A DNA stretch of 61,537 nucleotides, taken from Lactobacillales bacterium (GTDB lineage: Bacteria > Bacillota > Bacilli > Lactobacillales > Streptococcaceae). Both the position numbers and the translations under genes were made by a program. The notes beneath the pieces are model-generated. The model was not told the origin of the DNA. It saw nothing but the letters and a program-made list of their open reading frames with translations, and did not search any database. Of the stretch, positions 52,430-60,444 are shown one piece after another. The stretch is taken from positions 1-61,537 of the forward strand of contig JAISJW010000003.1 of NCBI GenBank assembly GCA_031261175.1. Direction: 5' to 3'. Each line of letters opens with the position of its first letter. Position 1 is the stretch's first letter.

Positions 52430-53313
52430 CCTAAAACCTCTTTCATATCTTCGGGCAAGTCAACCTCGAAGTTCATATCCTCACCCGTCACCGGGTGTTT
52501 AAATTTTAAATTATGGCAGTGAAGCGCTTGGCGTGTTATGCCTAAATCCATTCTTCCGCCATACATTTCGTCACCTAGCAAAGGTGCGCCGATGTGCGAA
52601 AAGTGAACGCGGATTTGGTGGGTGCGACCCGTGTGCAAAATGATATCAATGAGCGCAACTCCTTCTCGTTCGCTAATTAATTTATATTCAGTCAGCGCAT
52701 TTTTTCCGCCCTCTTCGACGACTTGTCTTTTTAAAATGCTAGACAAATCGCGCCCAATCGCACCTTCAATAAAGGCGTGCTCATCGAGGTTTTCACTTGC
52801 CGAAACGAGCGCGAAATATTTTTTCGTTATTCTTCTTTCTTTTAATTCAATATCCATCAGCGCATGCGCAAAACCGTTTTTCGCAAACAACATCAGACCC
52901 GTCGTATCGCGATCAAGACGCGTCACCACGTGGACAACCTTATCCTCGTAGTCCTGTTCCATAATGTAATTTTTGACTCGGTTCGCCATCGTCCCATTGG
53001 GATGATATTGCGACTGAATACTTGCTACACCGCTCGGTTTGTTGACGAGTAAATAAAAATCGTCCTCAAACACGATGTCAAGCGGCGCATCGTACCGGAG
53101 CAGCGTTTCGTGCTCAGCCTCAGCTGGAATTACGACCTCAACGATATCGCCAAGTTCTAACGTCCACCGCACTGTCCGCTCGGTGCCATTAACTAAAATC
53201 AGCCCTCCCTTAAACTTAACTTTTGCAAGTAAGCCCTTCGACAAGCGCTGATTTTTCAAAAAATATTTTAGTTGTTGCGGCGTTTCACTTTCAAATTTAT
53301 ACTCTAATTTCAT
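52426..53313 (-). CDS. RluD/RluA-family pseudouridine synthase
   Basis: A 295-residue rRNA or tRNA pseudouridine synthase. It contains an S4-like RNA-binding start ([16 protein letters not shown]), the catalytic segment [17 protein letters not shown] with the essential Asp in RLDRDT, and [17 protein letters not shown]. Resembles the YjbO-type synthase that follows nadK in Firmicutes. Overlaps trmL by 4 nt. It is separated from nadK by a long palindrome. Confidence 0.93.
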   Translation of the reverse strand: MKLEYKFESETPQQLKYFLKNQRLSKGLLAKVKFKGGLILVNGTERTVRWTLELGDIVEVVIPAEAEHETLLRYDAPLDIVFEDDFYLLVNKPSGVASIQSQYHPNGTMANRVKNYIMEQDYEDKVVHVVTRLDRDTTGLMLFAKNGFAHALMDIELKERRITKKYFALVSASENLDEHAFIEGAIGRDLSSILKRQVVEEGGKNALTEYKLISEREGVALIDIILHTGRTHQIRVHFSHIGAPLLGDEMYGGRMDLGITRQALHCHNLKFKHPVTGEDMNFEVDLPEDMKEVLG

Positions 53314-53335
53314 AAAAAGATATCCTCTAAAATTT

Positions 53336-53410
53336 CCTAATCGTTTTTAAGCCGTTTTTTAGGCATTTCAGCCCTCGAATTGCCTGAAAAACGCGTTAAA
53401 AACGATTAGG
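53336..53410. repeat. Long palindromic element between nadK and rluD (75 bp)
   Basis: Arms begin CCTAATCGTTTTTAAGCCG and end ACGCGTTAAAAACGATTAGG; centre GGCATTTCAGCCCTCGAATTGCC. It begins 6 nt after the nadK stop. Confidence 0.85.
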
Positions 53411-53416
53411 GCCAAA

Positions 53417-54202
53417 TTAGATGAACGCATCGCGGACGCGCGCCCAGAACGGAAGATGATTATCAGCGATAAAATTAACTTTTTTATTCGAAATTTGGAA
53501 TTCGACGCTCTTCAAATCGTCATAGTGATTCAGCGACTGATCGTAATTCAACATATACGTTTGGTGCGCTTTCACATCGATTTTGATAACCTGATTCGTC
53601 CCAACAATCGTCGGCGACCCCAAAGTTCTAAACACTCGGTTGTTAATCGAGGCAATTTCCGTCAACTGCAAAGCGTTCAAGCTCGGGTGGATAACTGCCC
53701 CACCAAGACTCTTGTTGTAGGCGGTCGAACCCGACGGAGTCGAAACACTCAGCCCATCGCCTCGGAAGTTTTCGAAGAAGATGTCGTCGATGGTTACACT
53801 TGCCATCAAGGTTCTTGAATTGTCGCACTTCAAAGTCGCTTCGTTCAAAGCATACAAGACTTCTTTTTTTGATTCGCGGGTCAGCGTCAGTTTCAGCAAG
53901 CGGTAGCTCACTGATTTTTGCGGACCGCTCGAGATGAGTTCAGCAAGTTCGCTCAGCTCGAAGTCCTGCCAGTCGGAGTAGAAGCCGAGATGGCCGGCGT
54001 GGACGCTGGCGAATTTGATTTCGTTGATGCGTTTGATGTAGCGTTTTACCGCCGACAGCAAAGTGCCGTCGCCACCCACCGCGATTACGATGTCGGGCTC
54101 TGCGTCGTCAAGCTCGACGCCGCGAACGATCAGCTCGGTCTTGAGCAAATCAACGACCGCGAGCGTTTTTTCATAGTCGTTATGCACGATTGCCACTTTC
54201 AT
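53417..54202 (-). CDS. nadK: NAD kinase
   Basis: Phosphorylates NAD to NADP. The start at 54202 is chosen for the GGAGG site about 8 nt upstream and the typical MKVAIVHN beginning, giving 261 residues. Motifs: GGDGTLLSAVKRY, the NEA region (ALNEATLK) and DGLSVSTPSGSTAYNKSLGG, of which STPSGSTAYNKSLGG is diagnostic. In many Firmicutes a small GTP pyrophosphokinase precedes nadK; here that position holds an unrecognised 532-residue gene. Confidence 0.97.
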   Translation of the reverse strand: MKVAIVHNDYEKTLAVVDLLKTELIVRGVELDDAEPDIVIAVGGDGTLLSAVKRYIKRINEIKFASVHAGHLGFYSDWQDFELSELAELISSGPQKSVSYRLLKLTLTRESKKEVLYALNEATLKCDNSRTLMASVTIDDIFFENFRGDGLSVSTPSGSTAYNKSLGGAVIHPSLNALQLTEIASINNRVFRTLGSPTIVGTNQVIKIDVKAHQTYMLNYDQSLNHYDDLKSVEFQISNKKVNFIADNHLPFWARVRDAFI

Positions 54203-54238
54203 CCTGGCCACCTCCTTCGCTTCACTACGTATAGGTTT

Positions 54239-54282
54239 CTCTAAGCTCTTCACTGTGCTACGCACAGCTCAATCGCTAAGAT
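54239..54282. repeat. CTAAGCTCTT...ATCGCTAAG hairpin before nadK
   Basis: Outer arms TCTAAGC/GCTAAGA and an inner GTGCTACGCAC stem. It shares its outer arms with the hairpin at 5343-5390, making a second small repeat family. It lies in the leader of nadK. Confidence 0.6.
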
Positions 54283-54313
54283 CAACCACATCCTTTTTGC
54301 AAGTTATATCTCT

Positions 54314-55912
54314 TTATTTCTTTTTGCGTTTTTTGCGTAATTCTTTGCGCGAAACCGGCTCCGGAATTTCCGGGAACAGCTCCATCTGCAGGTCCTTGAT
54401 CTTCCCTTCGTGGTGGATCAAGTGCGCATCGGTCTCGGGAGTTGCGGGCAAGTCAATGACCACCACATTCCCGTGTTTCTTGCTTTCCGCGATGCGGTTT
54501 TCGATGATATCATCATGGATTTCATCAAGCGTTCCGTCAATTGGCAGCTCGCTATTATCAGCAAATTCACCGGCGAACTCATCGATTTCAGCTTTGATTT
54601 TCGCCTTCATACTCAAGTCTTCGTGGTGCTTCACGATACCATCGATATCGTGATAACTTTTAACAAGGCTGTGCATTTGCGGATTTTCTTCCGCCATTTT
54701 TTCAAGGCGTTTCCAAACGTTTTCCTTGGCTTTTTTCGAACCACTCGCTGCGGCAATTGCCCCAAGAGTCGTCAAGCTCAAAGTGTCGAGTTTAGTCAAC
54801 CCTTCGATAATTCCAGTGTCATCAGTCACGCTAACTGTTTCAGGTAGTTTAACCGATTTTTTCAATTCGCGTTGCAGCTCTTTGTAAAGTTTCAACTCGG
54901 TCGAAGTTTCACCGCCGTCGAATCCTTTTTCGGCGAACTCGTCCGCTACGTCTGCTTGGACGTTAAGCTCATCGATTTCGCTTTGGTCGATTACGATTTC
55001 ATCCGTGTCCCCCGCCACAACTGGCAAGTCTTCGGCTTTAAGCTGTTCTTCAAATTCTAATTCATAGTTGTTTTCAAATCCGTCAGCTTTGACGTCATCG
55101 ATCTTACCACTATCAACATAGTCGTCATAGTCGCGCTCAATCGTTTCAGCCGGCACAAGAAAATCATGCATTTCCGGATTGATATTTAACAAGTTAGCCA
55201 ACGACTCAATATCGTTTTTCACTTCAATTTCCGAAGCCGTAATATAAGTCGAAGCATCTTTATGTAGTTGATCGTAAATTTCTAAATAGTCGACCGTTTC
55301 AGCCAAGTTGGCGCGCCCTAATTGCCCAGGTGGTGCAGTATGGATGAATTTCGAAGTGCGATAGCGATCGCGCGATTTCTTTTTCTTCTCGTCGACGAGC
55401 AAGTCCCAACGGGCGTTATCGCGTGAAAACGGCACGTAAGCCTCATGTTTGACCTTGGTCGCGTTGTTTTTCTCAACGAACGGGCTCGGCTTCATCCGAC
55501 GCGGTGTTTCCGACTCGACCACAAAACGCGAACGCATCCGGATGTCGTCATTCTCCTGCGAAAGCGGCGTGTAACGGCGGAACCGATTCTCCTGCTCTTC
55601 GTGATGGCGCTTAATCGTCTCAACGTTAAGCGAATCGCGGCGGTCCTGCGTGCCCGAATAGTAACGGTGCTCCAACTTTTCATTGGCTAAAACGCCCTCG
55701 CTCCCGTCAACCGGAATGTGGTCGAAACCAGCATTCGTGATGCGCTCGTTGATGCGATAATCCTGCGTCAGGCTATCATTTTTCCCATTTATAAAAGTCG
55801 GCTGATTCGAGTAATCGAGCCCCTCGATGTTCTGAAACAGCACTCGCTTGTGCTCTAATTTTATTTGTGGCACGTCGCTCGAAAACGGGTGCGTGTAATT
55901 TTCTTCTGTCAT
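54314..55912 (-). CDS. Unrecognised large charged cytosolic protein
   Basis: A 532-residue protein without signal peptide or clear membrane helix. The first 210 residues are basic and aromatic, rich in Asn, Arg and His (for example HYYSGTQDRRDSL and DKKKKSRDR-like segments). The rest is acidic and helical, with one less polar segment (SLTTLGAIAAASGSKKA) and a basic tail ending KKRKKK. I recognise no family. It lies between manA and nadK on the same strand, 8 nt after the manA stop reading in reverse order, so it may be co-transcribed with manA. The charged layout resembles the CcrZ extension. Confidence 0.8.
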   Translation of the reverse strand: MTEENYTHPFSSDVPQIKLEHKRVLFQNIEGLDYSNQPTFINGKNDSLTQDYRINERITNAGFDHIPVDGSEGVLANEKLEHRYYSGTQDRRDSLNVETIKRHHEEQENRFRRYTPLSQENDDIRMRSRFVVESETPRRMKPSPFVEKNNATKVKHEAYVPFSRDNARWDLLVDEKKKKSRDRYRTSKFIHTAPPGQLGRANLAETVDYLEIYDQLHKDASTYITASEIEVKNDIESLANLLNINPEMHDFLVPAETIERDYDDYVDSGKIDDVKADGFENNYELEFEEQLKAEDLPVVAGDTDEIVIDQSEIDELNVQADVADEFAEKGFDGGETSTELKLYKELQRELKKSVKLPETVSVTDDTGIIEGLTKLDTLSLTTLGAIAAASGSKKAKENVWKRLEKMAEENPQMHSLVKSYHDIDGIVKHHEDLSMKAKIKAEIDEFAGEFADNSELPIDGTLDEIHDDIIENRIAESKKHGNVVVIDLPATPETDAHLIHHEGKIKDLQMELFPEIPEPVSRKELRKKRKKK

Positions 55913-55920
55913 ATTTTCGT

Positions 55921-56859
55921 CTAAACGTGAGACGCGATCATGCGTATCTCTCCCTCAATCGTCCATTCGCTAACCCCGGCCGGAATCACGAAACTCGCTC
56001 CCATCTTCAATTTATATTCTTTCCCTTGGGCAATTAAAACCCCACCGCCGCTAATTACAGTCGCTAGCGTGTAGGCGCCAATTGCCTGGATTGTTTTGCT
56101 TTTTTTGATGTCCCATTCGTAAACGCTGAAGAAATCGTTGCTCACAAATGTGGTGATGCCGTCTTCGATTTTGAAGTCGTTTTGCGGCGTTGTCGCTGGG
56201 ACTGTTGTCACGGCGATTGATTGCTCGACGTGGAGTTCGCGCTCAACGCCATCATCGCCTAAGCGGTGATAATCGTAGACGCGGTAAGTCGTGTCGCTCG
56301 ATTGTTGCGTTTCGAGAATCAGGATGCCTGCGCAGATAGCGTGGATTGTACCGCTTGGAACATAGAAGAAGTCGCCTTTTTTAACCGGCACTTTTCTTAG
56401 CAGTTCATCCCATTCGTCTGCTTCGATCATCGCTCTTAGCTCTTCGCGCGTTTTGGCGTTATGTCCGTAGACGATGTGAGCCCCAGGTTCGGCGTCGATA
56501 ATGTACCAACATTCCGTTTTCCCGAGTTCATTAGGTCCTTCGTGTTTGCGCGCATATTCATCGTCCGGATGGACTTGAACGCTCAAATCGTCTTTGGCAT
56601 CTAGGATTTTAGTTAACAGCGGGAAAGGTTCGTCTTTATGCCCACCAAATATCGCAGGCTCTTGTTCCCAAACTTCCTTCAAAGTTCGCCCAGCAAACTC
56701 GCCGTTTTCGATGACGCTCAACCCGTTGGGATGGGCTGAAATTGCCCAATCTTCGCCGACAGTGTCGCTCGCCTCAGCGTAGCCGAAGTAAGTTTTTAGT
56801 TTGTCTCCACCCCAAATTTTTTCGTGCATTACGGGTTTTAAAAAAATAACATCAGTCAT
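55921..56859 (-). CDS. manA: Mannose-6-phosphate isomerase, class I
   Basis: Interconverts mannose-6-phosphate and fructose-6-phosphate, a cytosolic zinc enzyme. Residues: VQVHPDDEYA (zinc His), GKTECWYIIDAEPGA, FFYVPSGTIHAI and TYRVYDYHRLGDDG. The ATG at 56859 is used with AGGGGAG about 9-10 nt upstream. Length 312 is normal for the short Firmicute form. It follows folP after a long palindrome and an AT-rich spacer. Confidence 0.96.
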   Translation of the reverse strand: MTDVIFLKPVMHEKIWGGDKLKTYFGYAEASDTVGEDWAISAHPNGLSVIENGEFAGRTLKEVWEQEPAIFGGHKDEPFPLLTKILDAKDDLSVQVHPDDEYARKHEGPNELGKTECWYIIDAEPGAHIVYGHNAKTREELRAMIEADEWDELLRKVPVKKGDFFYVPSGTIHAICAGILILETQQSSDTTYRVYDYHRLGDDGVERELHVEQSIAVTTVPATTPQNDFKIEDGITTFVSNDFFSVYEWDIKKSKTIQAIGAYTLATVISGGGVLIAQGKEYKLKMGASFVIPAGVSEWTIEGEIRMIASHV

Positions 56860-56941
56860 ACGCAAAAACTCCCCTATTTTTATCTTAATTATACCATATT
56901 GGCCCCTTTTTATGCCTAAAAAGTAAATGTCAAAATCAAAA

Positions 56942-57008
56942 ATTCCCGAAAATGCGTTTTTTGGACATTTCGAGCTTCGAAATGTCCAAAAAACGCATTT
57001 TCGGGAAT
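56942..57008. repeat. Perfect 67-bp palindrome between folP and manA
   Basis: Two 32-bp arms, starting ATTCCCGAAAATGCG and ending CGCATTTTCGGGAAT, pair without a mismatch around a 3-nt centre GCT. It starts 10 nt after the folP stop. This is the best-preserved member of the family. Confidence 0.92.
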
Positions 57009-57017
57009 AAATAAAAT

Positions 57018-57887
57018 TTATTTGTGAAGTTTGTCTTTAAGTGTTTCCCACTTGCCACTTAACGGTTTGTAATCGTCGAAGACCTTGATCATATTAAGCG
57101 CATCGACCATGCCTTTGGTGTTGTGGACGCGAACGATGTCGACGCCGTGGCGCAGCAGAATCGTCGAGGCCGCAATCGACCCCAAATCGCGCAGTTTCGG
57201 ATCCGGCTCGTCGAGCAAGTAGCCCATCACGCGTTTGCGCGAAATGCCGACCATCATCGGGAAACCTTCCAGACGGTAGCGGTTCGGATCGTGGATGATT
57301 TGCAAATCTTCCTCAACACCCTTCCAGCCCACACCTGGGTCAAAACAGATATCCTCGCTGCCAATGCCCAAACGCTCGCACTCGACAACTTTTTCCTTAT
57401 AGAATTGTTGCAACTCGGCCTCAAGCGACTTCGAGCAGTCACGCGGACGCGAGTGCATAATGATCACCTTAGCCTTGTGTTTAGCGATAACCTCAGCCAT
57501 CCCCGGCGTGTCGAGACCGCGCACATCGTTGATAATGTTCGCCCCAGCTTCAAGAGCTGCATCCGCCACCTCTGGGAAATACGTGTCGACCGAAATCGGA
57601 ATATCGCTCATTCGGCGAATCGCTTCAACCACCGGTACCACGCGCAATTTTTCCGCCGAAGCCGGAAGCTCGATGTAGCCTGGACGCGTCGATTGACCGC
57701 CAACGTCGATGATGTCAACGCCGTCTTGGATCATTTTTTGCGCATGTAAAACCGCTGATTGGAAGCTCGTGAACTCCCCGCCGTCGCTGAACGAATCCGG
57801 TGTCACGTTCAAAATCCCCATCACGGGATGCAAGGCCCACCAGTGGTATTTTTCTTTTTCGCTGAAATTGTGTTTTTTCTTCGTCAT
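57018..57887 (-). CDS. folP: Dihydropteroate synthase
   Basis: Joins p-aminobenzoate with the pterin diphosphate in folate synthesis; target of sulfonamides. The start at 57887 (ATG) is preferred over an in-frame TTG; it lies 1 nt after the rdgB stop. Motifs: MGILNVTPDSFSDGGE, DVGGQSTRPG, DTYFPEVADAAL and DPGVGWKG. Length 289 is normal. It ends the folB-folK-rdgB-folP operon. Confidence 0.97.
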   Translation of the reverse strand: MTKKKHNFSEKEKYHWWALHPVMGILNVTPDSFSDGGEFTSFQSAVLHAQKMIQDGVDIIDVGGQSTRPGYIELPASAEKLRVVPVVEAIRRMSDIPISVDTYFPEVADAALEAGANIINDVRGLDTPGMAEVIAKHKAKVIIMHSRPRDCSKSLEAELQQFYKEKVVECERLGIGSEDICFDPGVGWKGVEEDLQIIHDPNRYRLEGFPMMVGISRKRVMGYLLDEPDPKLRDLGSIAASTILLRHGVDIVRVHNTKGMVDALNMIKVFDDYKPLSGKWETLKDKLHK

Positions 57888-57888
57888 C

Positions 57889-58482
57889 TTAATTACCAAC
57901 CTTATCGTTAAAATATTTTAGCACGTCGCGCGTCGCAATAACCCGCGGCGAAAATTCATTTCTTTCTTCAATGCTCATTTGGGCAAGTGAGCGGCTCTCG
58001 CCGTCTGGAATCAACACATTGTCGAGTCCTAACGCGTCCCCTAAAATTTCGTGAGCGATAGTGCCACTGAGTTCATTCGAACTCTCTTTCAAAATCTGTC
58101 CGAGTGCGTCCACTAAAACCACGCTTGAAATCAGCTTGAATTGCCGGTTTCCGCTCTCATCCGCTAACCGAATCAACTCTTGATTAACCTCAAGATCGCT
58201 GACCCCTTCCCGGAAATAGCGCATCGTGTAAAGCCCCAAAATATTGGGATTTCCTTCTAATACGATCCCCGAGTCGTCACCTATCGTCAAGCGCCCCGTC
58301 TTTGTCGCAACATCAATTGCCTTCAAACGCGCATTTTCTAAGTAACTTTTTCCGGTTTCTTCCGTTTTTATTTCTTCCGGCGAAACCTCTCGGTAGCTGA
58401 CAATCTCGACGTGTGGGTCGTCAATTGCCGCAAGCTCCGCGACCTTCGCCCGGTTGTTGCTCGCGAGGAGAACCTCGATCAT
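57889..58482 (-). CDS. rdgB: XTP/dITP diphosphatase (RdgB/HAM1 family)
   Basis: Hydrolyses noncanonical purine triphosphates (XTP, dITP) to stop their incorporation. The 197 residues include EVLLASNNRAKVAEL, ETGKSYLENARLKA and IGDDSGIVLEG. It is inserted between folK and folP and overlaps folK by 4 nt, so it is translated with the folate genes. This arrangement is less common and could link nucleotide cleaning to folate and purine supply, or be chance. Confidence 0.93.
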   Translation of the reverse strand: MIEVLLASNNRAKVAELAAIDDPHVEIVSYREVSPEEIKTEETGKSYLENARLKAIDVATKTGRLTIGDDSGIVLEGNPNILGLYTMRYFREGVSDLEVNQELIRLADESGNRQFKLISSVVLVDALGQILKESSNELSGTIAHEILGDALGLDNVLIPDGESRSLAQMSIEERNEFSPRVIATRDVLKYFNDKVGN

Positions 58483-58961
58483 AGCGCGCTCACCTCCTCG
58501 CAGCTAGTTATTTTGGCAAGTAGCTCGCCTACCGGCTCGCCCTTTATCCTGTATTCTGGCGTCATCATATCGGCCAGTGGTGCAAGAACAAATTTTCTTT
58601 TCAACATTTCCGGATGCGGAATTGTAAGTTCTGCGTCGTTAATTTCGTGACCTTCATAGATCAAAATATCGATATCAAGCGTCCGGTCAGCCCAGTGCGT
58701 ATCGCGGGTGCGCCCGTTATCAAGTTCGATTTTTTGCAGTCGATGTAATAATTCGTGCGGTTCTAATTCGGTCAAAACGCTCACGCATTGATTGTAGAAT
58801 AAATTTTGCGCAACCCCACCAACCGGTGTTGTTTCGTAGATATGTGAATAACCAAACAACGTCATATCTGGATCTAAGCGCAAAGCGGTCACTGCATTTT
58901 CGAGATACTCTCGGCGCGGCTCAACGCTTGAACCGAGCGACAAAATTGCTAGTCGTTGCAT
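58479..58961 (-). CDS. folK: 6-hydroxymethyl-7,8-dihydropterin pyrophosphokinase
   Basis: Transfers pyrophosphate to the pterin substrate ahead of folP. Its 160 residues show LSLGSSVEPRREYLENA, YETTPVGGVAQNLFYN and the DRTLDIDILIY motif followed by LTIPHPEMLKRKFVL. Normal length. It directly follows folB (stop and start adjacent) and overlaps rdgB by 4 nt. Confidence 0.97.
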   Translation of the reverse strand: MQRLAILSLGSSVEPRREYLENAVTALRLDPDMTLFGYSHIYETTPVGGVAQNLFYNQCVSVLTELEPHELLHRLQKIELDNGRTRDTHWADRTLDIDILIYEGHEINDAELTIPHPEMLKRKFVLAPLADMMTPEYRIKGEPVGELLAKITSCEEVSAL

Positions 58962-59336
58962 CTAAATCAACTCCCCGTCTTGGTTCATCGAAAGTTCGAC
59001 TTCGACGTTATCGAAGATGCCAGGCATCGGAACGCTATATTTGCGAATCGCCACTGTTTGCATTACAACTTGCGGATACGCGATATGCAGATAATTTAAA
59101 ATCGCATAAGCCAATTTTTCGATTAAATCATACTCAGCTTTTTCCACGATTTCAGTCACTGTCGCCGCAACATCAGCGTAGTTGATCGTGTCTTCTAACG
59201 AGTCAAATTCCGCCGCTTTCGCGAAATCAAAATCGAGCGTTAAGTCTATTTCAAGCTTCTGCCCGTTGATTTTTTCACTCTCGAGGACCCCGATATGCGA
59301 AAAAAGAGTTAAGTTATTGATTCTAATTTTTCCCAT
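58962..59336 (-). CDS. folB: Dihydroneopterin aldolase
   Basis: Splits dihydroneopterin to the FolK substrate. The start at 59336 is preferred over an ATG 15 nt upstream because a G-rich ribosome site (GGGGGC) lies about 8 nt before it. Residues INNLTLFSHIGVLESEK, INYADVAATVTEIVEK and the conserved C-terminal KYSVPMPG are typical. 124 residues. Opens the folate operon; folE and folC are not in the window. Confidence 0.94.
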   Translation of the reverse strand: MGKIRINNLTLFSHIGVLESEKINGQKLEIDLTLDFDFAKAAEFDSLEDTINYADVAATVTEIVEKAEYDLIEKLAYAILNYLHIAYPQVVMQTVAIRKYSVPMPGIFDNVEVELSMNQDGELI

Positions 59337-59412
59337 GCGCACTGCCCCCATAATTCTATTATTTAAATTATAGAACTAAAACTTAAATTTTTCAATATTT
59401 TCGGGCAAGTTC

Positions 59413-59428
59413 GTGTTATTATTATCAT
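59413..59428 (+). promoter_or_regulatory. Extended -10 promoter of yitT with no leader
   Basis: TGTTATTAT ends six nt before the ATG at 59429. No ribosome site lies between. A GGCAAGT motif sits immediately upstream. Confidence 0.55.
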
Positions 59429-60298
59429 ATGAAAAATATTAAAAACATCATATTTAAAAACTTAATGATCACCATCGGTTGCGCAATCGCCGCCTTTGCG
59501 ATCATCACAATCAACTTGAACGAGAAACTTGCCGATGGTGGCGTGACCGGGATGAGCCTGATTTTCAAGCACGTCTTCAACATCAACCCCGCGCTGACCA
59601 TCTTCGTCTTCAACGTGCCACTGGTCATTCTCGCTGTCATCAACCTAAAACGCGGGCAAGTCATCCGCCTCATCTACGGATTTTTGAACCTGACATTTTT
59701 CGTTTGGCTCTTTGGCCAACTCAATATTGCACTAGATCTTAAAGGCGATATTTTAATTGCCGCGATTCTCTCAGGAATTTTAGTGGGAATTGGTTACGGG
59801 ATCGTGTTCCGTTTCGACGGTTTGACCGGCGGAACCGATATTTTATCACGGATCTTGAACGATAAATTCAACATTCCGATGGGAACATTTTTCTTCCTCT
59901 CGGATGCGGTCGTTCTCGTTCTCTCGCTCGTTTATCTCGATATTCGCCTGATGATTTACTCGCTAATTTACGTTGCAGTTGCAAGTGTGGTAGTAAATAA
60001 AATCACAGCTAGCGGATCTCATGAAAAAGGGATTTACATTTTCAGCGATGAAAATGATGCGATTTCAGAGCAGTTAATTGCCGATTTGGATCTTGGGGTT
60101 ACGCACTTTCACGGCCACGGCGGCTACTATAAGACGCCGAAGGATATTCTTTACGTCGTCGCGTCGACCTATGAGGTGCGGACGATTGTCAACCTGATTC
60201 AGGAACACGATAAGGATGCGTTTGTCAGCGTCGTCGATGTGCAGGAAACGCACGGCGAGGGATTCACGTTTAAGAAAACTAATAAAAAGGAAGCCTAG
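59429..60298 (+). CDS. yitT: YitT/DUF2179 family membrane protein
   Basis: A 289-residue protein with about five or six transmembrane helices (FKNLMITIGCAIAAFAIITI at the start) and a cytoplasmic C-terminal DUF2179 domain (about 215-280, DLGVTHFHGHGGYYKTPKDIL followed by VVASTYEVRTIVNLIQEHD). Family function is unsettled; some members are cation or peptide transporters by prediction. The conserved LADGGVTGMSLIF segment is present. It has no Shine-Dalgarno site and is divergent from folB. Confidence 0.9.
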   Translation: MKNIKNIIFKNLMITIGCAIAAFAIITINLNEKLADGGVTGMSLIFKHVFNINPALTIFVFNVPLVILAVINLKRGQVIRLIYGFLNLTFFVWLFGQLNIALDLKGDILIAAILSGILVGIGYGIVFRFDGLTGGTDILSRILNDKFNIPMGTFFFLSDAVVLVLSLVYLDIRLMIYSLIYVAVASVVVNKITASGSHEKGIYIFSDENDAISEQLIADLDLGVTHFHGHGGYYKTPKDILYVVASTYEVRTIVNLIQEHDKDAFVSVVDVQETHGEGFTFKKTNKKEA

Positions 60299-60318
60299 GA
60301 GATTGGGCTTCCTTTTTC
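60286..60318 (+). terminator. yitT terminator
   Basis: AAAAGGAAGCC/GGGCTTCCTTTTT hairpin overlapping the stop codon and ending in a T-run. Confidence 0.92.
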
Positions 60319-60339
60319 ACTAATATAAAGAGATTAAAA

Positions 60340-60393
60340 TGTAAGGGGTTTCACCCTTACAGATATAATATAACAAAAAGAAAACGTTTTCAA
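60340..60393 (-). promoter_or_regulatory. cre-like site and hairpin between yitT and ppsR
   Basis: On the minus strand TTGAAAACGTTTTCT (60379-60393) meets the cre consensus fully. It can also serve as the -35 region of a weak promoter (TTGAAA-17-TATTAT), pointing toward a hairpin TGTAAGGG/CCCTTACA (60340-60361). Because it lies downstream of ppsR, the 12-bp palindrome plus T-run may simply be the ppsR terminator. Confidence 0.45.
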
Positions 60394-60444
60394 GCTTTTT
60401 GTGAAAGTTTTTTGAAAATTTTTTATTTTTTATGTAACTTAATG

